Positions 9,091-17,390 are shown, counted from the first letter of the stretch. The stretch: DNA of 64,000 nt from CAZBUB01 sp964494985 (GCA_964494985.1 CAZBUB010000005.1:17176-81175); one strand, 5' to 3'. Notes: generated from the sequence alone by a model not told the origin. Translations and numbers: made by a program.

Positions 9091-10740
9091 ATGAGCAAAA
9101 CAGGACCTGATCCCTCAAGCTTGCCCCAGGGGTTTGGGCTGCTGCGGGATCCTCTACTGAACAAAAGCACTGCCTTTACCCAGAGAGAGCGGGAAAAACT
9201 GGGGCTTTCAGGGCTGCTGCCTCCCAGGGTGCATACCCAGGAGGAGCAGTTGCAAAGGGTCCTGGAGAATCTGCGGCGCAAGCAGTCTGATCTGGAGAAA
9301 TACATCTTTCTGGTCTCCCTGCAGGACAGGAACGAATACCTGTTCACCAGGCTGGTGCTGGAGAATCTGCGGGAGACCCTGCCCATTATCTATACTCCCA
9401 CCGTGGGCAAGGCCTGCCAGGAGTACGGACACATTTTCCGCAGACCCAGGGGCCTGTTTGTCTCCTCTAAAGACAAGGGCAGGATCAGAGAGCTTTTTGA
9501 CAATTGGCCCCGGCGGGATGTGCGGGTGATAGTGGTCACTGACGGAGAGCGCATCCTGGGCCTGGGAGATCTGGGGGCTGACGGTATGGGCATCCCCATA
9601 GGCAAGCTCTCCCTGTACACAGCCTGCGCCGGCATAGCTCCTTGGCACTGTCTCCCAGTGTGCATTGACGTGGGCACCAACAGTGAAGAGCGCCTCAAGG
9701 ATCCCTTGTATATCGGCATGCAGCATTACAGGTTAAGGGGGGAAGAATATCAGGAGATTATGGAAGAATTTGTGAGCGCTGTGCAAGACAAGTTTCCCCA
9801 GGCCTTGATCCAGTTCGAGGACTTTGGCAATAAGAATGCCTTTTGGCTGCTCAAGCGCTATCAACAGCGGGCCCGTTGTTTCAATGACGATATCCAGGGT
9901 ACTGCTGCAGTGGCAGTGGCTGGTCTGCAGGCTTCCATGCGTCTTTTGCAAGGGAGTTTGAAAGAGCAGAAGTTTCTATTCATGGGTGCCGGGGAGGCAG
10001 GCACCGGGATTGGGGAGCTTCTGGTCACTGCCCTACAAGAAGAGGGCCTCAGTGAAGAAGAAGCTAGGCAGTGTTGCTGGTTCGTGGATTCCAAAGGTTT
10101 GGTGGTGGCTTCCAGGCAAGATCTGGATGAGCATAAAAGGGCCTTTGCCCACCAGGCTGAGCATGTCCAGGATCTGGCCTCTGCAGTCAGGGAGCTGCAG
10201 CCCACTGCTCTGATCGGAGTCTGCGGCCAGCCCAGGGTTTTTACCCCAGAGATCCTGCAGGAGATGGCCAGGCTGAACCAAAGGCCTATTGTTTTTGCCC
10301 TGTCTAATCCCACGGAACGCTCGGAATGCACTGCCCAGGAGGCTTACGAGCATACCCAGGGCAAGGCTGTTTTTGCCAGCGGCAGTCCATTTGATGCTGT
10401 CACCTGTCACGGCAAAACCCATATTCCAGGCCAAGGCAATAATGTATACATCTTCCCAGGCGTGGGCCTGGCGATTATGGCCTGCAAGATCAAGCTGGTC
10501 ACGGATGAGATGTTTACTGCGGCAGCCAGGGCCTTGTCCAGGCAGGTTACAGAGGAGCTGTTAAGCCTGGGCTGCATCTATCCGCCTATCAGCGATATCC
10601 GAAATATCTCCTTGCAGATTGCAGAGGAGGTGGCAGAGGTGGCCTATGCCCAGGGCCTGGCTGCAGAGCCCAGGCCTCAGGATTTGAGGTCATTTATCCA
10701 GGAGCAGATGTTCGATCCCAGATATGAAATCTATGTGTAA
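9091..10740 (+). CDS. maeA: NAD-dependent malic enzyme
   Basis: Oxidative decarboxylation of malate to pyruvate with reduction of NAD(P). 549 residues, the length of the large (SfcA/eukaryote-like) malic enzyme class. Visible signatures are the N-terminal IIYTPTVGKACQEYG, VTDGERILGLGDLG, the catalytic lysine region in MGIPIGKLSLYTAC, the metal-ligand region QFEDFGNKNAF and FNDDIQGTAAV, and the nucleotide-binding GAGEAGTGIG. NAD preference is inferred from the class. The gene sits 14 bases after the DUF3786 gene. The final Val codon and the TAA stop are contributed by a mobile element inserted at 10737; before the insertion the gene would have ended with the same residues (see findings). Confidence 0.95.
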   Translation: MSKTGPDPSSLPQGFGLLRDPLLNKSTAFTQREREKLGLSGLLPPRVHTQEEQLQRVLENLRRKQSDLEKYIFLVSLQDRNEYLFTRLVLENLRETLPIIYTPTVGKACQEYGHIFRRPRGLFVSSKDKGRIRELFDNWPRRDVRVIVVTDGERILGLGDLGADGMGIPIGKLSLYTACAGIAPWHCLPVCIDVGTNSEERLKDPLYIGMQHYRLRGEEYQEIMEEFVSAVQDKFPQALIQFEDFGNKNAFWLLKRYQQRARCFNDDIQGTAAVAVAGLQASMRLLQGSLKEQKFLFMGAGEAGTGIGELLVTALQEEGLSEEEARQCCWFVDSKGLVVASRQDLDEHKRAFAHQAEHVQDLASAVRELQPTALIGVCGQPRVFTPEILQEMARLNQRPIVFALSNPTERSECTAQEAYEHTQGKAVFASGSPFDAVTCHGKTHIPGQGNNVYIFPGVGLAIMACKIKLVTDEMFTAAARALSRQVTEELLSLGCIYPPISDIRNISLQIAEEVAEVAYAQGLAAEPRPQDLRSFIQEQMFDPRYEIYV

Positions 10741-11057
10741 CTATTCACCAGGTCCGGGGGTTCGGTCCACAGGACTCAAAAAACTCGCTCCTAAGAATGC
10801 GTAAAGCAAAAGTTTGCTATTGGACCTCTTGAACTTCCAGAGGATCGTGGTGAACTTTAAGGTTGAAATAGCTTGCACAGTTTTGCTGAACGTATTCTAA
10901 ATCGCTCAGATCCGGCACCTACTTTTGCAGGCCTACTCGAATCGTTAAAACGAAAAAGTAACAGAAGTAGGTGCCGGAAGCCTGTGGACCGAACCTCCCG
11001 ACCTTGGTTTCTTCCTCGGGAATGCTTATCCGAGCATAGTAGATGGTGAATAAATAC
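10737..11057 (+). mobile_element. MITE-like structured element, copy 1 (with nested palindrome)
   Basis: 321-bp non-coding element. Ends are inverted: GTAACTATTCACCA on the left and TGGTGAATAAATAC on the right (12 of 14 match). It is flanked by a perfect 8-bp direct repeat, ATCTATGT, at 10729-10736 and 11058-11065. Internal inverted repeats pair 10759-10773 with 10981-10995 (15 bp, perfect) and ATGCT (11022-11026) with AGCAT (11033-11037). A 68-bp palindromic insert at 10911-10978 makes it longer than copy 2. No transposase is encoded. The element sits between the stop codons of two convergent genes. Confidence 0.9.
10911..10978. repeat. Small palindromic repeat nested in element copy 1
   Basis: A 14-bp perfect inverted repeat (TCCGGCACCTACTT / AAGTAGGTGCCGGA) encloses 40 bases that include a second small hairpin. 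Copy 2 of the surrounding element has only the short tip CTCAAACATTTTGAG at this place. The sequence type resembles REP-like palindromes mobilised by tyrosine transposases, but none is encoded nearby. Confidence 0.7.
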
Positions 11058-11065
11058 ATCTATGT

Positions 11066-12598
11066 TTAGCTTTGGCGGGGCAGCTCATCATCCTTCCTCC
11101 TGCCCCGTAGCTCGTACTTGAATTCGTAGGCCAGGCCTTTGTGCAGGCTGCGGCACAAAAAGAGCATGATCAGGGTGAAAGGCAGTGCTGCGGCTATGGA
11201 CATCCGCTGCAAGGCCTCCAGGCCTCCGGAGTAGAGCAGGATGGCAGCTGTGCTGGAGACGGTGAGGCCCCAGACGATTTTCTTAGATGCCGGGGGAAAG
11301 AGCCTGCCTCCAGAGGTCATCATGGAGAGCACAAAGGTTGCCGAGTCAGCGGAAGTCACAAAGAAGATCCCCAGCAGCAGAACTGTGATCAGGCTGAGCA
11401 AAGCACTCAAAGGATAGTAATCGTAGAGTTTGAACAGTCCCACCGCAACATCTTCAGAGACAATCTGGGCCAGCCCGGCATCTTGGCCCAGCTCCAGAAA
11501 AAAAGCGGCGCCGCCAAAGACGCTGAACCAGAAAAAGGTCAGCAAGGTGGGCGCCAGAAGGGCGCCCAGGATGAATTCCTTTATAGTCCGCCCCCTGGAG
11601 ATGCTGGCCACGAATAGGCCTACGAACGGGGACCAGGCTATCCACCAGGCCCAGTAGAACAGGGTCCAGGACTGGGTCCATTCGTAGCCCCGAAAAGGAT
11701 TGGTGGCCAGGCTCATATTGAACAGGGAGCTGAAGTAGTCCGCAAAGGTGTTGGTGAAGACATTCAGGATATAAGTGGTGGGTCCAGCCAGGAGCATGAA
11801 CAGAAGCAGCAAGATAGCCAGCAGAATATTGACCTTGCTCAGGATCTGGATGCCCTTGTCCAGCCCGGTCATGCTGGAGATCATGAATAGTACTGTGACC
11901 ACGGCTATTATGATGAAGGTGGTTCCTAGACTGGACTGGAAGCCAAAGACTTCTCCAAGTCCACTAGTAATCTGCATGGCGCCCAGGCCCAAGGAAGTGG
12001 CGATGCCGAAGATTGTGGCAAATACTGCCAGAATGTCGATGGCATAGCCCAAAGGGCCATAGATGCGATCCCCCAACAAAGGATAGAAGCAGCTGGAGAT
12101 AAGCGGGGGCATACCCCTGCGGAATGAGAAGTAGGCAATGCTCAGGCTCATAACTATGTAGATGGCCCAAGGCTGCAGCCCCCAATGGAAGAAGCTGTAC
12201 TGCATGGCAAAGCCTGCGGCCCTGTCCGAATGATCGGCTATGTATTCCGGAGGATTTAAGTAATGGCTTAAGGGTTCGGCTACGCCCCAGAAGATGAGCC
12301 CAATGCCCATGCCTGCAGCAAAGAGCATGCTGAACCAGCCAAAGTAGGAATATTGAGGCTTCTCATGGTCCTGGCCCAGCTTGATCCTGCCGTATTTGCT
12401 AAAGGCCATACAAAGGCTGAAGACCACGAACAGGAAGGCGGCCACCAGATAGCCCCAGCCGAAGTGCTCGATAATTCTCTGGTGCAGATAGCTGGAGAAG
12501 GCATCCAGTTCTTCCGGCCGGAACAGGCCTAATCCTACCAGGGCCAGGACAATGCCCAGGGAAACCAGAAACACAATGTTTTCTCGTAAGCGCTGCAT
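11066..12598 (-). CDS. BCCT-family betaine/choline/carnitine transporter
   Basis: 510 residues, twelve predicted membrane helices. Family signatures are the glycine-rich AAGMGIGLIFWGVAEPLSHY in the substrate helix and the helix-8 tryptophan box FYWAWWIAWSPFVGLFVA followed by ISRGRTIKEF. BCCT carriers take up compatible solutes such as glycine betaine with sodium or protons, so the likely role is osmoprotection. I chose the ATG at 12598 because AAAGGAG lies just upstream and the alternative at 12652 would overlap the preceding gene by 43 bases. It follows the universal stress protein gene by 11 bases and must share its transcript, which fits joint regulation by osmotic or general stress. Confidence 0.93.
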   Translation of the reverse strand: MQRLRENIVFLVSLGIVLALVGLGLFRPEELDAFSSYLHQRIIEHFGWGYLVAAFLFVVFSLCMAFSKYGRIKLGQDHEKPQYSYFGWFSMLFAAGMGIGLIFWGVAEPLSHYLNPPEYIADHSDRAAGFAMQYSFFHWGLQPWAIYIVMSLSIAYFSFRRGMPPLISSCFYPLLGDRIYGPLGYAIDILAVFATIFGIATSLGLGAMQITSGLGEVFGFQSSLGTTFIIIAVVTVLFMISSMTGLDKGIQILSKVNILLAILLLLFMLLAGPTTYILNVFTNTFADYFSSLFNMSLATNPFRGYEWTQSWTLFYWAWWIAWSPFVGLFVASISRGRTIKEFILGALLAPTLLTFFWFSVFGGAAFFLELGQDAGLAQIVSEDVAVGLFKLYDYYPLSALLSLITVLLLGIFFVTSADSATFVLSMMTSGGRLFPPASKKIVWGLTVSSTAAILLYSGGLEALQRMSIAAALPFTLIMLFLCRSLHKGLAYEFKYELRGRRKDDELPRQS

Positions 12599-12609
12599 GC
12601 CTGGCTCCT

Positions 12610-13431
12610 TTATTGCTTTTGCCTCAGGCCGGGGATGATGAATGTTGAGCAATGGGCCTTATCAGGTACGCTTTCGGCCACTGAACCTAACAGATTGGCA
12701 AATGGGGCCTCCTGGTCGAATTTGCCCAGAATTATCAGATCCACGTCATGCTTCCAGGCCTGAAGTACTATCTGGTCCTTGATGGAACCCACGGTCTGCA
12801 GTTTTTGGATCTGATTATAGGCATGGCTGCATTCAGACTCCAGCCTGGAGAGATTTTGCAGCACCTGATTGCGTCTGGCTTCCTCAGCCAGGGGATCTGG
12901 GGCCCTGGAGCCTACATGGAGCAGGTACAGGGTGTCAGCCTGGAATCTGGAATCGATAAGGTAGTTCATAACTCTGCTATCTGTCCTTTTGAAATCTGTG
13001 GCGTAGAGCACCTTGTTCAGGCTTAATCTAGGAGCCTTGTAGGAAGGCCTTTTATAGATAAACACAGGCAGATCGCTTTGCCTGACAATATCTTTGAGCA
13101 GATTGCCCAGCACTGCCTGGCGCAGGGCACTTTTGGCCTGCCAAAGCAAGCTGATGAAATGCGCATCCAGCTCATTGGAGATGCGGGCTACCTCTGTGGC
13201 CACGTATCCTGTTTTGAAGTACATTTCGCACTCAAAGCCCTGGTCCCTTACCTGGTGGGCGATTTGCAAAAGTTTGTCTTGACGTTTGGAGTTGGAGCCG
13301 GCCTTGTCAGTACCCAGGACATGCACCAGATAGACATGGCTGGTGCCCAAATCCTGGATTGCCTCCAGCATGTTCAATATCTTATATTGCGTCTCTTTTA
13401 GGCTAAGGGGCAGGACAGTTTTCTGCAACAT
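12610..13431 (-). CDS. Tandem-domain universal stress protein
   Basis: 273 residues forming two UspA-like domains. The second domain keeps the ATP-binding signature G-x2-G-x9-G-S-style motif (LGKFDQEAPFANLLGSVAE), while the first domain (VYLVHVLG ... LLKDIVRQSDLPVFIY) looks degenerate, as is common in tandem Usp proteins. Cytoplasmic. It lies directly upstream of the BCCT carrier in the same direction, with 11 bases between them; in other bacteria Usp proteins are found bound to or encoded next to transporters, so a regulatory link to the carrier is a reasonable inference. Start chosen at the ATG with GGAG nine bases upstream. Confidence 0.88.
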   Translation of the reverse strand: MLQKTVLPLSLKETQYKILNMLEAIQDLGTSHVYLVHVLGTDKAGSNSKRQDKLLQIAHQVRDQGFECEMYFKTGYVATEVARISNELDAHFISLLWQAKSALRQAVLGNLLKDIVRQSDLPVFIYKRPSYKAPRLSLNKVLYATDFKRTDSRVMNYLIDSRFQADTLYLLHVGSRAPDPLAEEARRNQVLQNLSRLESECSHAYNQIQKLQTVGSIKDQIVLQAWKHDVDLIILGKFDQEAPFANLLGSVAESVPDKAHCSTFIIPGLRQKQ

Positions 13432-13615
13432 TCAGCAAAACTCCAGGCCAAGCGGCCAGATAATGGTTTCAATGTGTTGGATGCAAATGGAACCAAGCCT
13501 TAAGCTGAGCTAGGTCCCTGAAAACCAAGGTAGGCTAAAACCAAACTACTGTTTGGTCAATAAGTTATAACTTCTGATTGAAAACACACAATAACTTTGC
13601 CCTTGGAGGCTTGCA

Positions 13616-14185
13616 GTGAAAGAAATGCGCCGTATATATGTTATCATGGGCCTGGCTTGCGTGCTGCTATCTGTCCTGGCCTGGAGCAGGGGTGGCTGGG
13701 AACAGTTGCTGCATGGGATGCATATCGGAATGCTGATGCTGATAAAGCTCCTGCCCCTTTTGTTGCTGGCTTTTGCCAGTGCAGGGCTTATATCCGCTGT
13801 CAGCTCGGGAAAAGAGGCCTCTCGCTGGTTGGGAAGCGAATCCGGACTGAAGGGCATCCTGCTGGGAGGATTGGCAGGGGCCCTGGTGCCAGGGGGGCCT
13901 TTTATCTTCTTTCCTTTGGCAGCCACATTGCTGGTCTCAGGCGCAGGACTGGGCACGGTGATCAGCTTTGTGACCGCCAAAAATCTCTGGACTTTGACCA
14001 GGCTGCCCATAGAGATTGCCCTTTTAGGCCCTGAGCTGACTGTGCTCCGCTATGCCCTGACTTTTGCCTTCCCCATTCTGGCCGGACTTATGGCTCATTT
14101 TTTTCTTCAGGGCCAGACAGAAAAGCTCAAACAGGAAATCAGCAGGCTGCAGCATCTGCGAAACCCCAACCAAAAAATCGAGTAG
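13616..14185 (+). CDS. Half-size permease (ArsP/YraQ-like), first subunit
   Basis: 189 residues, four to five membrane helices, GTG start with GGAGG eight bases upstream. It has the family's repeat core: IKLLPLLLLAFASAGLISAV, then a soluble GSESGLKGILLGG turn, then ALVPGGPFIFFPL with the conserved GGP. Proteins of the PF03773 permease family usually carry two such repeats in one chain. Here each repeat is a separate gene, and the partner starts six bases after this stop codon. The two probably form a heterodimer. Substrate is unknown; relatives export organoarsenicals or metals, which is not enough for assignment. Confidence 0.75.
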   Translation: MKEMRRIYVIMGLACVLLSVLAWSRGGWEQLLHGMHIGMLMLIKLLPLLLLAFASAGLISAVSSGKEASRWLGSESGLKGILLGGLAGALVPGGPFIFFPLAATLLVSGAGLGTVISFVTAKNLWTLTRLPIEIALLGPELTVLRYALTFAFPILAGLMAHFFLQGQTEKLKQEISRLQHLRNPNQKIE

Positions 14186-14191
14186 CACGGG

Positions 14192-14674
14192 ATGTGGATC
14201 TCATCCGGCTTTTTGTTAGTTATGACCCTGGGGCTTTTTGTCCTGGCCAGAAAAAAAAGGGACGGTTCCCATATGAGCGGGCTCAAGCAGGCCTGGGTTA
14301 TGTTTTTCAGTCTACTGCCCCTATTGCTGCTGGCCTTCTTGCTGGCCGGGCTGCTCCAGGCGGCGGTGCCGCCAGAGACTATCCAATCCTGGCTGGGTGA
14401 GGAGGCAGGCTGGAAAGGGGTTGTGATCGGGACCTTTGCAGGCAGTTTGATCCTGGGCGGGCCTTATGCAGCGTTTCCTGTGATTTCCAGCATCTATGAG
14501 CTAGGGGCCGGGCTGGCAACTGTGGTGTCCATGATTACCGGCTGGGCCCTTTTGGGCCTGGGACAGCTGATCATGGGCCTGGCTTTTATTGGCCCTCGTT
14601 TTACTGTGCTGCGCACGCTGTTGGTACTGATCTTTCCCTTTCTGGCCGGAGGGATCTGCCTTTTGTTGCTTTAA
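14192..14674 (+). CDS. Half-size permease (ArsP/YraQ-like), second subunit
   Basis: 160 residues, the paralogue and partner of the preceding gene: FFSLLPLLLLAFLLAGLLQA, EEAGWKGVVIGT and SLILGGPYAAFPV line up with the first subunit. Four to five membrane helices are predicted. The gene pair looks like a split version of a normal two-repeat permease. Its TAA stop lies inside the 8-bp target duplication of element copy 2, so the coding sequence itself was left intact by that insertion. Confidence 0.75.
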   Translation: MWISSGFLLVMTLGLFVLARKKRDGSHMSGLKQAWVMFFSLLPLLLLAFLLAGLLQAAVPPETIQSWLGEEAGWKGVVIGTFAGSLILGGPYAAFPVISSIYELGAGLATVVSMITGWALLGLGQLIMGLAFIGPRFTVLRTLLVLIFPFLAGGICLLLL

Positions 14675-14676
14675 AT

Positions 14677-14937
14677 GTAACTGTTCACCAGGTCCAGAGG
14701 TTCGGCCCACAGGGCGCAAAAAACTCGCTCCCAAGAATGCGTAAAGCAAAAGTCTGATTTTGGACCTCTTGAACTTCCAGATGACTATGGTGGACTTTGA
14801 GGTTGAAATAGCTTGCACAGTTTTGCTGAACGCATTCTAAGTCGCTCAAACATTTTGAGCCCTGTGGGCCGAACCCCCGGACCTTGGTTTCTTCCTCGGT
14901 AATACTTATCCGAGTATAGTAGATGGTGAATAAATAC
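14677..14937 (+). mobile_element. MITE-like structured element, copy 2
   Basis: 261-bp copy without the nested insert. Ends GTAACTGTTCACCA and TGGTGAATAAATAC are inverted. A perfect 8-bp direct repeat, CTTTAAAT, flanks it at 14669-14676 and 14938-14945. A 17-bp perfect inverted repeat pairs 14699-14715 with 14859-14875, the tip CTCAAACATTTTGAG folds on itself, and ATACT (14902-14906) pairs with AGTAT (14913-14917). It lies between the stop codons of the convergent permease and potassium-channel genes. Confidence 0.92.
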
Positions 14938-14944
14938 CTTTAAA

Positions 14945-16654
14945 TCAGATATAGGGCCTGCTGCTGTTTTGCTCGAAATGCTGCAGGAATTTCTTTTCCG
15001 CCTGGGTGGTGCCGATCAGGATGAGCTCCTGGCCCTTTTGCAGCATGAATTCTGGCTCAGGGTTGATGCGCATTTTAGTGCCTATGCGTACCGCGATTAC
15101 GCTGCAGCTGGTTTTTTCCCTGATTTTACTTTGCATGAGAGACTTGTTGACCAGTGCCTTGGGAATGGGCTGGCGGAAGATGTTCAGGCCTTCGGCCACC
15201 ATGAGCTCCTTGTCCTCTTTGAGGAAGTTAAGCACTGCGTTGGCCCCCATGGAGGCGTAGGACATGACCAGGTCCGCCCCTGCCAGGTGCAACTGGCTAA
15301 TGTTGCGATCCAAAGTGGCCCTGGTAATAATCTGAATGTCCGGCCGCAGTCTGCGACAATATATGGCCAGGTAGATGTTCATGTTGTCGTTGTTGGTGGT
15401 GATGATCACCGAGGGGGCATGCTCGATTCCTGCCTGTTTTAGAACTTCCCAGTCAGCAGCATCTCCCAGGATAATGCCTTCCTGGTCCCGGGCAACCCTG
15501 GGACTTTTGTCCACAATGCAAAAGCCTATACCGCTTGCACGCAGGGCTTCTGCAGCTGCCTTGCCCACCCTGCCTCCACCCAGGATAAGCACTGGTTCCC
15601 TGGAGACGCTGTATACGCTGTAAAGCTTGTCATAGCGTTGCAGTTGTTCTTCTGAGCCTGCCAGAACCAGCACAGTCTGAGGGCCGATCTCTGTATTCGG
15701 TCCAGGGAGCTTGAAACTGCCCCTTTGCCAGAGACCTACTACGTTCACACCGGTGTTTTCCCGGATGCCGCTCTCCCGAAGGATTTTGCCCTCCAAGGGA
15801 GTCCGCATGGCAGGGGACTCGGCAATGGCCAACTGATCAAACTTGCCGATGATATTGGCGTGCATGCTGACTCCAAATACCCTTCTGGCCAGGGATCTGC
15901 CCAGCATCTGGGAGAAGTGGAAGACCTGATTGGCCCCGGCCAGCTCCATTATATCCACTGAGGCCTGGCTCTCTGCATTGGCGACAATCGGAGTATAAGC
16001 AGAGAGCTCACGCAGGGTGAATATGGCGTTGGTGTTCAGTTGGTCATCCTGGTTGCAGAATAAAAGTGCTGCCTGGTCTGCGCGGATCTTTTGATAAGTC
16101 CTGATATCGTCGGAATCACCCAGGACAATTTTATAGCCCTGGTCATAAAGCTCTAGTGCTCGTTGCTGGTCGCTGACCAGGATGGCGTAATCATAGTTGT
16201 GCTGTGTGAGCTTGTTGACCAGGGCCGTACCCACGGCTTCCAGGTTGGTCATGATTACGTGCGCTTTAGTGTCTGGAGGCAGGCTGCGGGGGGTCCGGGC
16301 CTTGTCCTGGGCCTCCAGCCAGGGAGCATAGAAGAATTGTATGAAAGTAAAGGGCAGCATGACCAACAGGAACACCACGCCTGAGATCAGGACCACTACT
16401 GAGAAGACGCGGCCGATATCTGTGGTGAAGATGATGTCCCCGAAGCCCAGGGTGGTCATGGTCACCAGGGTCCAGTAGATGCTGGTGGGCCAAGAGTACT
16501 CTTTGCCTTCCAGGGCCATGAGGTGGTGGAAGATATAGCTGTAGGCCAGGATAAGCAATATCAAGACCAGGATGAACTTAAGCAGAACCTTGACATTGCG
16601 CTGGGCGCTTTTAGTCTGGAAAAAATAGAGTAATTGGGAAGTTAGAAATTTCAT
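14945..16654 (-). CDS. Potassium channel with two RCK (TrkA-type) units
   Basis: 569 residues. Two membrane helices (about 24-44 and 83-108) surround a pore loop with the selectivity filter TLGFGD (68-73). This Phe-containing filter is accepted in bacterial two-helix channels. The cytoplasmic part has two TrkA-N nucleotide-binding folds, the second with a clear Rossmann motif (VLILGGGRVGKAAAEAL), and TrkA-C domains (one ends QELILIGT). Ligands such as Ca2+, NAD(H) or nucleotides probably gate K+ flow. The likely role is potassium homeostasis, which fits the neighbouring compatible-solute carrier. No ribosome site of note is visible before the ATG. Confidence 0.88.
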   Translation of the reverse strand: MKFLTSQLLYFFQTKSAQRNVKVLLKFILVLILLILAYSYIFHHLMALEGKEYSWPTSIYWTLVTMTTLGFGDIIFTTDIGRVFSVVVLISGVVFLLVMLPFTFIQFFYAPWLEAQDKARTPRSLPPDTKAHVIMTNLEAVGTALVNKLTQHNYDYAILVSDQQRALELYDQGYKIVLGDSDDIRTYQKIRADQAALLFCNQDDQLNTNAIFTLRELSAYTPIVANAESQASVDIMELAGANQVFHFSQMLGRSLARRVFGVSMHANIIGKFDQLAIAESPAMRTPLEGKILRESGIRENTGVNVVGLWQRGSFKLPGPNTEIGPQTVLVLAGSEEQLQRYDKLYSVYSVSREPVLILGGGRVGKAAAEALRASGIGFCIVDKSPRVARDQEGIILGDAADWEVLKQAGIEHAPSVIITTNNDNMNIYLAIYCRRLRPDIQIITRATLDRNISQLHLAGADLVMSYASMGANAVLNFLKEDKELMVAEGLNIFRQPIPKALVNKSLMQSKIREKTSCSVIAVRIGTKMRINPEPEFMLQKGQELILIGTTQAEKKFLQHFEQNSSRPYI

Positions 16655-16890
16655 ATTTGCTTTGTTTGTCTGGAGTTGTTTTTTGATTTATGTTTGAGTG
16701 AAATTATTCCTTGCAGTTGGGAATGTCCAGTAGCAATGGCTGTGCCTAAACACCGTGATTTAAATCAGCTGGTTGGATCAGTAAAGGGTATGGTTTAGAT
16801 TGAACATAACTGTGCACCTTATCAGTTCCTAGCTTTTGAGCACAGCAGGTGGGGAATAATGACGCTTGAACTTGGAAAAAGGGGTGGAAG

Positions 16891-17367
16891 ATGAGCACTC
16901 AAATGCGCAGGTGTGCTGCCCAAGGTCTGCAGGAAGGGGATTCATTTACAATCTCCCGCACCTTTACCCGGGAGGATACCAGATTAATGGGGGATGTCAC
17001 TCGGGATTACAACCCGGTACATTATGAGCCCAGCTGGGCAAAGAGCAAAGGTTTTCAAGCAGAGATCTGTCATGGGCTGCTGGTGGGAGGTATGATCTGC
17101 GAGATAGGGGGCCAGCTAGCCTGGTTGGCTACAGGTATGGACTTTCGCTTTTTGAAGCCTGTCTATTTTGGGGAGACCATCACCTGCAAAATGACCATTA
17201 CCAAGCTTGATGAGACAGGCAGGGCACAGGCTGAGGCAGAGATGTACAATCAGGAAGGGCAAAAGGTCTGTTTGGCAACACTTGGCGGCCGTGTGCCTTG
17301 CGGGGAAGAAAAAGAGGTATTGCATCAGATCCTGGAGCAGGGGGATCAGGAGAATAAACTGGCCTAG
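16891..17367 (+). CDS. MaoC-like (R)-specific enoyl-CoA hydratase
   Basis: 158 residues with a hot-dog fold signature. The hydratase-2 catalytic pair is present: Asp39 and His44 in DVTRDYNPVHYEPSWAK, followed by CHGLLVGGM. Such enzymes add water across the double bond of trans-2-enoyl-CoA to give (R)-3-hydroxyacyl-CoA, as PhaJ does. The substrate here is unknown and a non-CoA role is possible. A ribosome site (AAAGGGGTGG) precedes the ATG. The next gene follows after 23 bases in the same direction. Confidence 0.82.
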   Translation: MSTQMRRCAAQGLQEGDSFTISRTFTREDTRLMGDVTRDYNPVHYEPSWAKSKGFQAEICHGLLVGGMICEIGGQLAWLATGMDFRFLKPVYFGETITCKMTITKLDETGRAQAEAEMYNQEGQKVCLATLGGRVPCGEEKEVLHQILEQGDQENKLA

Positions 17368-17390
17368 AGCCCAGGAAGCAGTTTTATATT

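Noticed and set aside
13450..13470. Sigma-54-like sequence upstream of the universal stress protein gene (minus strand)
   Set aside because: GG and GC are eleven bases apart instead of ten, so it should not work as a -24/-12 promoter.
14700..14940. Short reading frames on the minus strand of the repeat elements (start MLYAFLGASFLRPVGRT-like)
   Set aside because: They recur only because the element recurs; no ribosome site, and base changes between copies preserve stems, not the protein.
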